A stretch of DNA of 64,000 nucleotides, taken from the NCBI RefSeq assembly GCF_007827595.1, contig NZ_VISR01000002.1, forward strand, positions 62,001-126,000. The letters are read 5' to 3'. Source of the stretch: Streptomyces sp. BK340 (GTDB lineage: Bacteria > Actinomycetota > Actinomycetes > Streptomycetales > Streptomycetaceae). Made by a program: the position numbers and the translations under genes. Under the pieces are notes generated by a model, which was not told the DNA's origin, searched no databases, and saw nothing but the letters and a program-made list of their open reading frames with translations. The first letter of the stretch is position 1; the number at the start of each line of letters is the position of its first letter. Shown one piece after another: positions 6,935-14,555 of this stretch.

Positions 6935-9001
6935 ATGACGTCACTCCACCCCGCCCCCGAGGACATCGAGGCCACCCTCCACCGCGAACGCGCCTACCAC
7001 GACACCTGCCGCGCCGCCCTCGCCGCCATGGTGGACGGTGCCGCCGAACAGGTCGTCATCGGCGAGGACGTCTCCGCCTCCGGTGCCGACGCCGAGGTCC
7101 TCGGTTTCCAGCTGCGCAGCCATGCCAAGGCGCTGCGCGAACTGCCCCGGGGCCCGCTCTTCTTCGGCCGGCTGGACTTCGCCGCGACCGACCCCGGGCA
7201 CGGCGGGCGGAGCCCGCGGCCGCAGGCCGCTGGTCAAGCACTGCACGTGGGCCGGCTGCGGATCACCGAGCACCCGGCCGCCCCGCCCCTCGTCGTCGAC
7301 TGGCGGGCGCCCGTAGCCCGCGCCTTCTACCAGGCCGGAGCGCGCGATCCGCAGGGCGTCCAGGTGCGCCGCAGGTTCGGCTGGGCCCCGGGCAGTCGGG
7401 GCGACTCCGCCGACCTCACCGGGCTGGAGGACGAGTACCTGGGCCGGGGCGAGAGCCAGGCCAGCGACATCGTGGCGCGGGAGATCGAGCGGCCCCGGGT
7501 CGGCCCGATGCGGGACATCGTCGCCACCATCCAGCCCGAGCAGGACGACCTGGTGCGCGGCGACCTCACCGCCTCCGTGTGCGTGCAGGGCGCCCCGGGT
7601 ACCGGCAAGACCGCCGTCGGCCTGCACCGCGCCGCCTACCTGCTCTACACCCACGCCAGGCGTGTCCAGCGCTCCGGCCTGCTGATCCTCGGCCCCAACC
7701 GCACCTTCCTCTCCTACATCGCCGAGGTGCTGCCCTCCCTCGGCGAGAGCGGGGTCCGCCAGGCCACCCTCCAGGACGAGATCGCCCGCCACCCGGCAAC
7801 CGGCACCGACCCCACCCCCACGGCCGCGCTCAAGCACGACCCCCGCATGGCCGCGGTACTGCGCCGGGCGCTGTACGCGCGGGTGTCCGCCGAGGGGGTG
7901 ACCGACCTCGCCGTACGGGACGGCTCCTACTGGCTGCGGGTCACCGCCGGGCAGCTGGCCGCCGTCGTCGACGAGGTGCGCGCGGAGGAGCCGCCGTACG
8001 CGATCGGGCGCGAGCGGGTCCGGGCCCGGGTGGTACGCCTGCTGCTGGAGCAGGTGGAGCGGCGCTCGGGGCCGCCGCCGAACGCCTGGCTGCGCAGGGT
8101 CGAGCGGATGCGGCCGCTCACCGCCCGGCTCGACGTGGTGTGGCCGAAGGCCCGCCCCGAGGAGGTCCTCGCCGGACTGCTCACCGACGGCGAGGCGTTG
8201 GCGGCGGCCGCCGACGGGCTGCTGGACCCCGACGAGCGGGCGGCACTGCTGTGGCCGCGCCCGCCGCGCTCGTACAGGTCCGCCCGCTGGTCGGCCGCCG
8301 ACCTCGTCCTCCTGGACGAGCTGGCGGGGCTGATCGAGCACCCCGAGGGGTACGGCCACATCGTCGTCGACGAGGCGCAGGACCTCTCGCCGATGGAGTG
8401 CCGGGCGATCGCCCGCCGGGCCGTGTTCGGCTCGCTGACCGTCCTCGGCGACCTCGCCCAGGGCACCACGCCGTGGGCGGCCCGCGACTGGGACGTCCAA
8501 CTGCGCCACCTCGGCAAGCCGGACGCCGTCGTGGTGCCGCTGACCACCGGGTTCCGGGTGCCCGCCGCCGTCGTCGAACTGGCCAACCGGCTGCTGGACC
8601 GGCTGGACGTGGCCGTACCCGCCGCACGGTCGCTGCGCACGGACGGCGAGCTGACCCTCCGGCCGACCGACGACGTGACCGGCACGACCGTGAGAGCCGT
8701 GCACGAGGCCCTGGCCCACGCGGGATCGGTCGGCGTCGTGGCGGCCGACACGGACGTGGCCCGCCTGTGCGCCGCGCTCACCGAGGCCGGACTCACCCCG
8801 GCCGGCCCCGACGAACTCGGCGCCCGGCTGACCGTGGTGCCCGCGAGCCTGGTCAAGGGCCTGGAGTACGACCACGTCGTCGCCGTCGAACCGGCCGCCG
8901 TCGCCGAGGCGGAGGAGCGCGGCGCACACCGGCTGTACGTGGTGCTCACACGGGCGGTGTCCCGGCTGGACGTCGTACACGCGCGGCCGCTGCCGTTCTA
9001 G
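6935..9001 (+). CDS. helR: HelD/HelR-like RNA polymerase-recycling ATPase (SF1 helicase fold)
   Basis: A 688-residue protein with a coiled N-terminal arm, the P-loop GAPGTGKTAVG at about residues 218-228, the Walker B motif VDEAQDLS near residue 479, and C-terminal UvrD-like motifs (LTTGFRVP, LVKGLEYDHV, LYVVLTRAV). This is the architecture of HelD-class factors that strip and recycle RNA polymerase; the Streptomyces member HelR is known to displace rifampicin from RNA polymerase. I saw no obvious rifamycin-associated element upstream; a GGTGGAG ribosome-binding site sits five bases before ATG. The stop codon lies inside the left arm of the inverted-repeat element. The helR symbol is tentative, since related helicases share the fold. 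Confidence 0.7.
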   Translation: MTSLHPAPEDIEATLHRERAYHDTCRAALAAMVDGAAEQVVIGEDVSASGADAEVLGFQLRSHAKALRELPRGPLFFGRLDFAATDPGHGGRSPRPQAAGQALHVGRLRITEHPAAPPLVVDWRAPVARAFYQAGARDPQGVQVRRRFGWAPGSRGDSADLTGLEDEYLGRGESQASDIVAREIERPRVGPMRDIVATIQPEQDDLVRGDLTASVCVQGAPGTGKTAVGLHRAAYLLYTHARRVQRSGLLILGPNRTFLSYIAEVLPSLGESGVRQATLQDEIARHPATGTDPTPTAALKHDPRMAAVLRRALYARVSAEGVTDLAVRDGSYWLRVTAGQLAAVVDEVRAEEPPYAIGRERVRARVVRLLLEQVERRSGPPPNAWLRRVERMRPLTARLDVVWPKARPEEVLAGLLTDGEALAAAADGLLDPDERAALLWPRPPRSYRSARWSAADLVLLDELAGLIEHPEGYGHIVVDEAQDLSPMECRAIARRAVFGSLTVLGDLAQGTTPWAARDWDVQLRHLGKPDAVVVPLTTGFRVPAAVVELANRLLDRLDVAVPAARSLRTDGELTLRPTDDVTGTTVRAVHEALAHAGSVGVVAADTDVARLCAALTEAGLTPAGPDELGARLTVVPASLVKGLEYDHVVAVEPAAVAEAEERGAHRLYVVLTRAVSRLDVVHARPLPF

Positions 9002-9166
9002 TGCCCCAACAGGCAACGTTCGCCCCGTCGCGACGCCCGGCACGCACTCTCGCCGCACCGGCCGAAAGCCCAAGTACGTCCAGTACGAGGACTTCCGGCC
9101 GGCACGCCGAGAGCACGCACCGGACGCCGCTCCTTTACGGGCAAACGTTGCCTGCCGGGGCACTAG
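8998..9166. repeat. 169-bp MITE-like element with 28-bp imperfect terminal inverted repeats
   Basis: The left end reads CTAGTGCCCC-AA-CAGGCAACGTT and the right end, read on the other strand, CTAGTGCCCC-GG-CAGGCAACGTT. The arms extend through GCCC on both sides, about 28 bp with three mismatches. The outermost CTAG supplies the TAG stop codons of both convergent flanking genes (8999-9001 on plus; 9163-9165 on minus). I recall closely similar elements dispersed in other Streptomyces genomes. No protein is encoded. It may serve as a bidirectional terminator as well as being a mobile or repeated element. Confidence 0.8.
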
Positions 9167-10005
9167 CCGCCGAGCACGGGCAGCAACTGCTCCTCCTCGT
9201 AGGCCAGATGCGCCTCCAGCGCGGCCGTCAGCCGGTCCACCTCGGCACGGGCCGCGGCCGGGTCGGCACGCTCGCCGGAGACCACCCGGCGCAACTGCTC
9301 CACGAGGTCCGCGATACGCACGTGCTCCCGCTCCAGCCGCTCCAGGACGGGCGCGAGGTGCGGGTGACGGCCGGCGAGGAACGGGAACAGGGCCGTGCCC
9401 TCGCCGGTGTGGTGGTTGTGCAGCCCCGCGCACAGGGTGAGGCAGTTGACGCGTAGCTGGGCGCCGAGCATGGCGCCGTCGCCCGCGGCCGTCTCCTTCC
9501 GGATCAGGGCGAGTTCACGCCGGAACATGTCGTGGACGAGCCGCATCGCCTCGCCGGGGGAGTCCGCGGCGATCTCCGGCGGACCGCCCTGCGCGATCCG
9601 GTGCAGCGCGACGACGGGTATCACCCGGCCGCCCGCCTTCTCCTGGTACGCCTGCCAGCCCGGGTCGGCCTCCACCGCCCGCGCGAAGGCCCGGTCGCGC
9701 TCCTCGCCGGTGAGTACCTCGGCACGGGCCCGGTAGGTGAACACCCCGCTCTCGACGGTCGCTTCGGGACGGGCGAGCAGGTTGCGGTACCAGTCGGGGT
9801 GGCGGGGCGAGCCCCCGGCCGAGGCGATGACGAGAATCCGCTCGCCGCCGTCGGCGAGACAGCCGACCGGAGTGGTGTGCGGGGTGCCGGTGCGGGCACC
9901 GGTGGTGGTGAGCAGGACGAGCCGGGCGCCTTCGAAGTGGCCGCTCATGCGGCCGTGATGGGCGCGGAACTCATCGATGATGTTCTGGTTGAAAGGGTTG
10001 GGCAC
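9163..10005 (-). CDS. DDN-type (F420/flavin split-barrel) nitroreductase fused to a hemerythrin-like domain
   Basis: A 280-residue fusion. Residues about 10-140 resemble the deazaflavin-dependent nitroreductase (DDN) family: LVLLTTTGARTGTPHTTPVGCL, then SPRHPDWYRNLLARP. Residues about 150-280 form a four-helix HHE hemerythrin-type domain with candidate iron ligands in LCAGLHNHHTGEGTALFP, LEREH and HLAYEEEQLLP. DDN-like proteins use F420H2 to reduce quinones or nitro groups; hemerythrin domains bind O2 or sense redox and iron. The joint role is unknown; a redox sensor or detoxification enzyme is an inference. The stop codon is supplied by the inverted-repeat element. Confidence 0.8.
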   Translation of the reverse strand: MPNPFNQNIIDEFRAHHGRMSGHFEGARLVLLTTTGARTGTPHTTPVGCLADGGERILVIASAGGSPRHPDWYRNLLARPEATVESGVFTYRARAEVLTGEERDRAFARAVEADPGWQAYQEKAGGRVIPVVALHRIAQGGPPEIAADSPGEAMRLVHDMFRRELALIRKETAAGDGAMLGAQLRVNCLTLCAGLHNHHTGEGTALFPFLAGRHPHLAPVLERLEREHVRIADLVEQLRRVVSGERADPAAARAEVDRLTAALEAHLAYEEEQLLPVLGG

Positions 10006-10162
10006 TCGGGTTTCCTTCTCTGCGGCTGACGACTGGTCTCAGTGCGCAGAGAAAGCGGCGGGCTCCTGGCCCGCGCGGACCTCACTCAGAGGCCGGGCAC
10101 CCAACTCGCTCACGGCACAAGGCCGACCCGGCAGTCATGGCAGGGACGCTACCGTCCCTCTC

Positions 10163-10786
10163 ATGACGGACGCCACCGAGTTCCAGGACATCCCCACCAC
10201 GACCCTGGCCGACCTGCTCGGCCACGACCAGGTCATGGACATCGGCATACGGTCGCTCTGGGCGCCGGTGCCGCGGATCGCCGGGCCGGCGTTCACCGTG
10301 AGCTGCCCGCCCGGCGACAACCTGATGCTGCACGCCGCGATCCACCGCGCTGAGCCCGGCTCGGTGATCGTCGTGGAGTCCGGGGACCTGGACTGGGCGC
10401 TGGCCGGCGGAAACGTCTGCGCGGTGGCCCGCCGGCGCGGAGTCGCGGCCCTCGTCGCCGACGGTCTGATCCGCGACCTCGCCGAAGTGCGCGAGCTGGG
10501 CTTCCCGGTCTTCGCCCGGGGCGTGATCCCGATCCCGGGCGCCAAGAAGGCCGTACGGCCGCTGAACGAGCCCGTGCGCTGCGGGGGCGTACGGATCGAG
10601 GCCGGGGACGTGGTCGTGGCCGACGAGGAGGGCGTGGTCGCCGTACCGGCAGCCCGCCGGGCGGAGATCCTTCGGGCCGCGCGGGCGAAGCTGGCCGCGG
10701 AGGCGGCGGAGAGCCTGGACGACTGGGAGAAGGCGCACCGTGCCCGGATCGACGCCCTTCTCGCCGAGCGGGGCTTCGAGGGCTGA
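10163..10786 (+). CDS. RraA-family aldolase / demethylmenaquinone-methyltransferase-like protein
   Basis: A 207-residue protein of the RraA/HMG-aldolase fold: PAFTVSCPPGDNLMLHAAI, then GGNVCAVARRRGVAALVADGLIRDLAEV, whose G-x(n)-D-G-x-x-R-D pattern matches the family active site (pyruvate-aldolase type: Arg and Asp binding substrate and metal). It more probably acts as a 4-hydroxy-4-methyl-2-oxoglutarate or oxaloacetate-type lyase than as an RNase E inhibitor, because true RraA is proteobacterial. ATG at 10163 follows the small palindrome AGGGACG-N4-CGTCCCT, which may be an operator or promoter dyad. Confidence 0.75.
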   Translation: MTDATEFQDIPTTTLADLLGHDQVMDIGIRSLWAPVPRIAGPAFTVSCPPGDNLMLHAAIHRAEPGSVIVVESGDLDWALAGGNVCAVARRRGVAALVADGLIRDLAEVRELGFPVFARGVIPIPGAKKAVRPLNEPVRCGGVRIEAGDVVVADEEGVVAVPAARRAEILRAARAKLAAEAAESLDDWEKAHRARIDALLAERGFEG

Positions 10787-10798
10787 TCCTGGTCGGTG

Positions 10799-11284
10799 AT
10801 GCTGCTCTTCCTCGACGTCGACGGTCCGCTCATCCCGTTCGGGGCGGCCGACCGCACCTACCCGGTGTACGACAGCGGCCGGTGCCTGCCGCCGGACGCC
10901 GCCGGGCATCCGCTGCTGAACCGCGTCGACCCCGCGCTCGGCGGCCGGCTCGCGGGGCTGGGCTGCGAGCTGGTGTGGGCCACGACCTGGATGGACGACG
11001 CCAACACCTGCCTGGCCCCCTGGCTGGGCCTGCCCCCGCTGCCGGTCGTGGAGTGGCCCGACGAGGGCGAGCCGTCAACCCTGCTGCACTGGAAGACCCG
11101 CCCCCTGGTCGCCTGGGCGGCCGGCCGGCCCTTCGTCTGGATCGACGACGAACTCACCGAGGCCGACCGCTCCTGGGTCGCCGTCCGTCACCCCGGTCCG
11201 GCCCTCCTCCACCGCGTCGACCACCGCTACGGCCTGACGGAGGCCGACTTCGAGGCGGTACGGGAGTGGCTCGGCAGCACCTGA
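10799..11284 (+). CDS. Small HAD-domain protein
   Basis: A 161-residue protein with HAD motif I at the very N-terminus (LFLDVDGPL), motif II WATTWM and a motif IV-like WIDDEL. There is no cap domain. It resembles the short HAD 'Swiss army knife' proteins of actinomycetes, whose substrates are mostly unknown. ATG at 10799 is adjacent to a possible GTG at 10796; neither has a strong ribosome-binding site. It follows the RraA gene after 12 bases, so the two probably form an operon. Confidence 0.75.
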   Translation: MLLFLDVDGPLIPFGAADRTYPVYDSGRCLPPDAAGHPLLNRVDPALGGRLAGLGCELVWATTWMDDANTCLAPWLGLPPLPVVEWPDEGEPSTLLHWKTRPLVAWAAGRPFVWIDDELTEADRSWVAVRHPGPALLHRVDHRYGLTEADFEAVREWLGST

Positions 11285-11301
11285 AGGCCCGCGGCCGTCC
11301 G

Positions 11302-12084
11302 TCAGTGATCGGAGCCCTGCCCGGCAGTGCCGCCCGAGGCAGGCTCGGGCTTCGCGTGCTCGGGCTTCGGGTGCTCGGGCTTCGCGTAGAGGATGTCGCG
11401 GGCCTGCTCCGCGGCGCGGATCATGCTCTCGGCGACGAAGTCGACGAAGCGGGCGATGTTCTCGAGGCGGACGGCCGCCGGGGTGTCGCGGCCGACGATG
11501 CCGACACCCTGCCGTGCGGTCTCGGCGAGCTGGGCGTTGGACCGGGCAGCGGCGACCATCCCCTGGTAGAAGACGTCGGTGTCGACGACGTAGCGCTCGC
11601 GGCGGCGTTCGTCGCGTTCCCGGCGGATGAGGCCCTGGCCCGCGAGGAACGTGACCGCCTTGGAGACGGACGCCGGGCTGACCTGGAGGCGCTGGACGAG
11701 CTCGGACGCGGTGAGGCTCCCCTCGTCGGTGGTGTAGAGGCAGGTCAGTACCCGGGACATCATCTTGGGCAGGCCCTGTTGCATGAGGAGGGTGGTGAAC
11801 GCCTCCTCGTACTCGCGCACCGCCTCGGCGTCGCGTCCGTGGGCCTGCGGGGGTGTCTTCGAGTTCCGGGGAGTGGACTGCCTGCGGCGGTGGGCGCGGT
11901 GTTCGGTGGCGCGGTGGGCGAGGTCGGCGCGGTAGGCGGTGGGGCCGCCGTTGCGCATGACCTCACGCGTGACGGTCGAGGTCGGGCGGTCGAGGCCTCT
12001 GGCGATCTCCGCGTAGGCGAGGCCGTCGGCCAGTCCCAGCGCGATCTGCTGGCGTTCCTGCTGGGTGAGCCTGCCTCCCGGCAT
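11302..12084 (-). CDS. Transcriptional regulator with an IS30-type HTH fused to a MarR/GbsR-like winged helix
   Basis: A 260-residue regulator with two DNA-binding modules. Residues about 5-50 form an HTH_38/IS30-transposase-type helix-turn-helix (LTQQERQQIALGLADGLAYAEI, then STVTREV); residues about 95-180 form a MarR/GbsR winged helix (SLTASELVQRLQVSPASVSKAVTFL, then GLIRRERDERRRERYVV). The C-terminus carries a short KPEH tandem repeat, visible in the DNA as three GGGCTTCG units near 11348-11385. It is divergent from the DUF4097 gene, and several TTGCAACGA-type sequences lie between them. Repression of that gene and of itself is inferred from the arrangement. Confidence 0.75.
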   Translation of the reverse strand: MPGGRLTQQERQQIALGLADGLAYAEIARGLDRPTSTVTREVMRNGGPTAYRADLAHRATEHRAHRRRQSTPRNSKTPPQAHGRDAEAVREYEEAFTTLLMQQGLPKMMSRVLTCLYTTDEGSLTASELVQRLQVSPASVSKAVTFLAGQGLIRRERDERRRERYVVDTDVFYQGMVAAARSNAQLAETARQGVGIVGRDTPAAVRLENIARFVDFVAESMIRAAEQARDILYAKPEHPKPEHAKPEPASGGTAGQGSDH

Positions 12085-12146
12085 CGCGGTCTCCTCTGCG
12101 GTCTCTCGTGGTTCCCGGCGCCTCCAGCATAGCGTTCGCAGTCAAT

Positions 12147-12280
12147 CCATTGCAACGAACCCAAGGTGCTCTGTTGCGTTAGATTCAGAGTCGTTGCAAC
12201 GATTTTATGTATTCTACCTGCACTAATGGCAGAAGCGCGCAACGAGTATGTTGTCGAATCATTGAACGCAACGTAGCTTT
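12147..12280. promoter_or_regulatory. Cluster of TTGCAACGA-type operator candidates in a divergent promoter
   Basis: The perfect palindrome CGTTGCAACG lies at 12192-12201. Related sequences are CCATTGCAACGAAC (12148-12161), GTTGCG (about 12173) and TTGAACGCAACG (about 12263-12274). They are spread over the AT-richer 230-bp gap between the MarR-like gene and the DUF4097 gene. Several variants of one half site suggest cooperative repressor binding. Confidence 0.5.
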
Positions 12281-12316
12281 TCTGTCATCGGAAACAACGA
12301 GTCGAAGGAGAGCACG

Positions 12317-12982
12317 ATGCAGAAGTTCGACACCGCCACCCCGGTGACCGCCGTCCTCGACATCCCCGCCGGACGCATCCAGTTCATCGGCGCCGACCGG
12401 GCCGACACCACGGTCGAGGTCCTGCCGGCCGACGCCGCCAGGAGCCGCGACGTGAAGGCGGCGGAGCAGATCGAGGTCACCTACGGCGACGGGGTCCTGC
12501 GGATCGCGGCCCGGGAGGCGAAGAACCAGCTCTTCGGCCCCTCCGGATCCGTCGAGGTGACGGTCCGGCTGCCCGCCGGCTCCCGTGTGGAGGCCAGGGC
12601 CGCCAGTGCCGAGCTCCGCGGCGTCGGCCGCCTCGGCGACGTCGCCTTCGAAGGCGCATACCGCCAGATCAAGATCGACGAGGCCGCGAGCGTCCGCCTC
12701 ACCGCGGTCGACGGCGATGTCGAGATCGGCCGGCTGGGCGGCTCCGCGGAGATCAGCACCGCAAGGGGCGACATCCGGATCGCCGAGGCCGTGCGCGGCA
12801 CGGTCGTGCTCCGCACCCAGTCCGGTGACATCGCGGTCGGCGCCGCCGCCGGCGTCTCGGCCGCCCTGGACGCCGACACCGCCCACGGCCGCATCAGCAA
12901 CTCCCTCAAGAACGACGGCACCACCGAACTCGACATCCGGGCCACGACCTCCCACGGCGACATCACGGCCCGCAGCCTGTAG
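12317..12982 (+). CDS. DUF4097-family beta-helical/adhesin-like protein
   Basis: A 221-residue protein with repeating short beta motifs (VEVTVRLPAGSRVEARAASAEL, then DGDVEIGRLGGSAEISTARGD, then TQSGDI, then TSHGDITARSL), the signature of DUF4097/DUF4098 right-handed beta-solenoid proteins. No signal peptide or membrane segment is seen, so it is probably cytoplasmic. GAAGGAGA lies before ATG. In other bacteria the family accompanies envelope-stress or sigma/anti-sigma genes; the function is unknown. The divergent MarR-like protein is the likely regulator. Confidence 0.75.
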   Translation: MQKFDTATPVTAVLDIPAGRIQFIGADRADTTVEVLPADAARSRDVKAAEQIEVTYGDGVLRIAAREAKNQLFGPSGSVEVTVRLPAGSRVEARAASAELRGVGRLGDVAFEGAYRQIKIDEAASVRLTAVDGDVEIGRLGGSAEISTARGDIRIAEAVRGTVVLRTQSGDIAVGAAAGVSAALDADTAHGRISNSLKNDGTTELDIRATTSHGDITARSL

Positions 12983-13029
12983 GTCTCCAACTCCGCTGTT
13001 ACCGTGGGCTCGTGCCGGAATCAGACAGG

Positions 13030-13058
13030 GTGCGCCGTCGCTGAGAGCGACGGCGCAC
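13030..13058. terminator. Perfect 13-bp hairpin after the DUF4097 gene
   Basis: The arms GTGCGCCGTCGCT and AGCGACGGCGCAC are separated by GAG. It lies 48 bp after the DUF4097 stop, so it is probably that gene's terminator. It also lies upstream of the MFS gene. Confidence 0.7.
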
Positions 13059-13097
13059 AACCCCAGGTCTCGCCGTCGCTCCTGACCCCTTGGCCAG

Positions 13098-13116
13098 GAG
13101 CGCCTTCGTGGCGCTC
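13098..13116. other. Second hairpin in the MFS leader
   Basis: GAGCGCC-TTCGT-GGCGCTC is a 7-bp stem 26 bp before the MFS start codon. A TTCG-type loop gives a stable RNA hairpin. It may influence expression of the transporter, but there is no sign of a known riboswitch. Confidence 0.4.
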
Positions 13117-13142
13117 GGATCTCCCTGTTCCGGAGCGCACCC

Positions 13143-14555
13143 ATGTACCCCTTGTCTGTTCGTCAGCGTCGCCGGGTCCTAGTGGCCGACCTCGTCTCCA
13201 CGGCCGTGTTCCCCCTCGCCATCACCGGCGCGACGGCCGCCGTCCCCGATGCGACGGCCCAGCTGCCGGGTGGGGCGGCCCTGGGTCCGTGGCTCGTCCT
13301 CGCCTACAACGGGCTGTTCGCCGCGGCCCTGTTGCTGGCGGGAGCGGCGGCCGACCGCAGCGCCCGCACCCGCTTCTTCGCCGTCGGCAACCTGGTCGTC
13401 GCGGCCACCGGGGGCCTCTCAGCCTTCGCTCCCGACCTGCCGTCCCTGGTGGCACTGCGCGCGGTCGGCGGCGTCGGGGCGGCGATGTGTGCCGCCGGCG
13501 GATCGTCGATGGTCCTGGCCGTGTACCCGCCCGAGGAGCGGCGCCGGGTGTACGGCTGTGCGGGCGCCGTGCTGGGCAGCAGCCTGGCGCTGGGGCCGGT
13601 CGTCGCCCAGGGGCTCATGGCCGTCGGAGGCTGGCGGCTCGTCTTCGTCGTGCCGGGTGCGCTCGCCGCCGTCGCGGCCCTGGCCACGTCCGGACTGCCG
13701 GGCCTGCGCGACCCCGAGCCGTCCGAGAGCTTCGACCGGGCAGGCGCCGTCCTGTTCGGGGCGACCGTCGCCGCCGCGGTGACCGCGCTCGGGCTGGGCT
13801 TCGGGTCCGGTGTCCCGTGGTGGGGGCCGGCCGTCCTCGTCCTGGTCGCGGCGGCCTGTGCCACCGGACTCGTCCGCGTGGAGCGGCGCGCTCTCGATCC
13901 CGCGATACCCGTTGACCTGCTGCGCATCCCCGCCTATCGCGCGTACGCCGTGGCGACGGGCGCCTTCATGGGGATGCTCGTGGTGGGACTGACCGTGCTT
14001 CCTCGGCTCGGCTCCGCCCAGCACATGGGCCGGGGCGAGGCAGCGGCCATGCTCAGCCTGCTGACCGTGCCGTCGACGGTCCTTCCGCTGCTCGCCGCGC
14101 GGCTCGCGCGCCGACTGGTCCGGCCGCTGGTGACCACCGCCCTGTTCGCCTGTGCGGTCACCGCGGCCGTCCTCCAGACGACCGACCGTCCCGCGGCCCT
14201 TCTCGCCGCGGCCGCGGTGGTCGGCCTGTGCCTCGGGCTGACCGAGGGGGTCCCGGACGGGCAGGCGCTCAGGTACGTGCCCGCCCGGCGCGGAGGGGCC
14301 GGAGCCGCACTGTTCAGCACGACGCGGATGAGCCTGGAGACCCTCACCCTGGCGGCTGCCAACGGGGTGATGGCGGCTCTCGGCCCCGCCTGCGGCCTGG
14401 CGGTCGCCGGAGCCGTGTGCCTGACCGCCGCCCTCGTCGTCCGGCGGTCCGTCCCCGTGCGCGGCGACGGCGTCTCCGTCAGCGCAGGGTCAGCGGGGTC
14501 TCGGACTCGACGCGGGTCAGCTTCTCCGGATTGCGCACGTAGTAGAGGCCGGTGA
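13143..14555 (+). CDS. MFS transporter, drug-efflux type with many TM segments
   Basis: A 470-residue integral membrane protein. The N-terminal half has the MFS pattern: LAYNGLFAAALLLAGAAADRSARTRFF (motif A-like loop, ADRSARTR) and LRAVGGVGAAMCAAGGSSMV. About 13-14 hydrophobic segments are visible, so a DHA2-like drug:H+ antiporter is likely. The last 25 residues are hydrophilic and overlap the convergent sigma-factor gene by 77 bases, so the ending may be unimportant. A GGAG lies before ATG. No regulator is adjacent, and the substrate is unknown. Confidence 0.8.
   Translation: MYPLSVRQRRRVLVADLVSTAVFPLAITGATAAVPDATAQLPGGAALGPWLVLAYNGLFAAALLLAGAAADRSARTRFFAVGNLVVAATGGLSAFAPDLPSLVALRAVGGVGAAMCAAGGSSMVLAVYPPEERRRVYGCAGAVLGSSLALGPVVAQGLMAVGGWRLVFVVPGALAAVAALATSGLPGLRDPEPSESFDRAGAVLFGATVAAAVTALGLGFGSGVPWWGPAVLVLVAAACATGLVRVERRALDPAIPVDLLRIPAYRAYAVATGAFMGMLVVGLTVLPRLGSAQHMGRGEAAAMLSLLTVPSTVLPLLAARLARRLVRPLVTTALFACAVTAAVLQTTDRPAALLAAAAVVGLCLGLTEGVPDGQALRYVPARRGGAGAALFSTTRMSLETLTLAAANGVMAALGPACGLAVAGAVCLTAALVVRRSVPVRGDGVSVSAGSAGSRTRRGSASPDCARSRGR

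Noticed and set aside
3919..6975. Very long minus-strand open frame (over 1000 codons)
   Set aside because: It is the mirror of the double-APH and TetR genes; high-GC codon bias leaves the complementary frame open. The product has no domain and is full of Gly/Arg/Pro/His.
10082..10909. Minus-strand frame opposite RraA
   Set aside because: Antisense shadow of a well-supported enzyme gene with conserved motifs on the plus strand.
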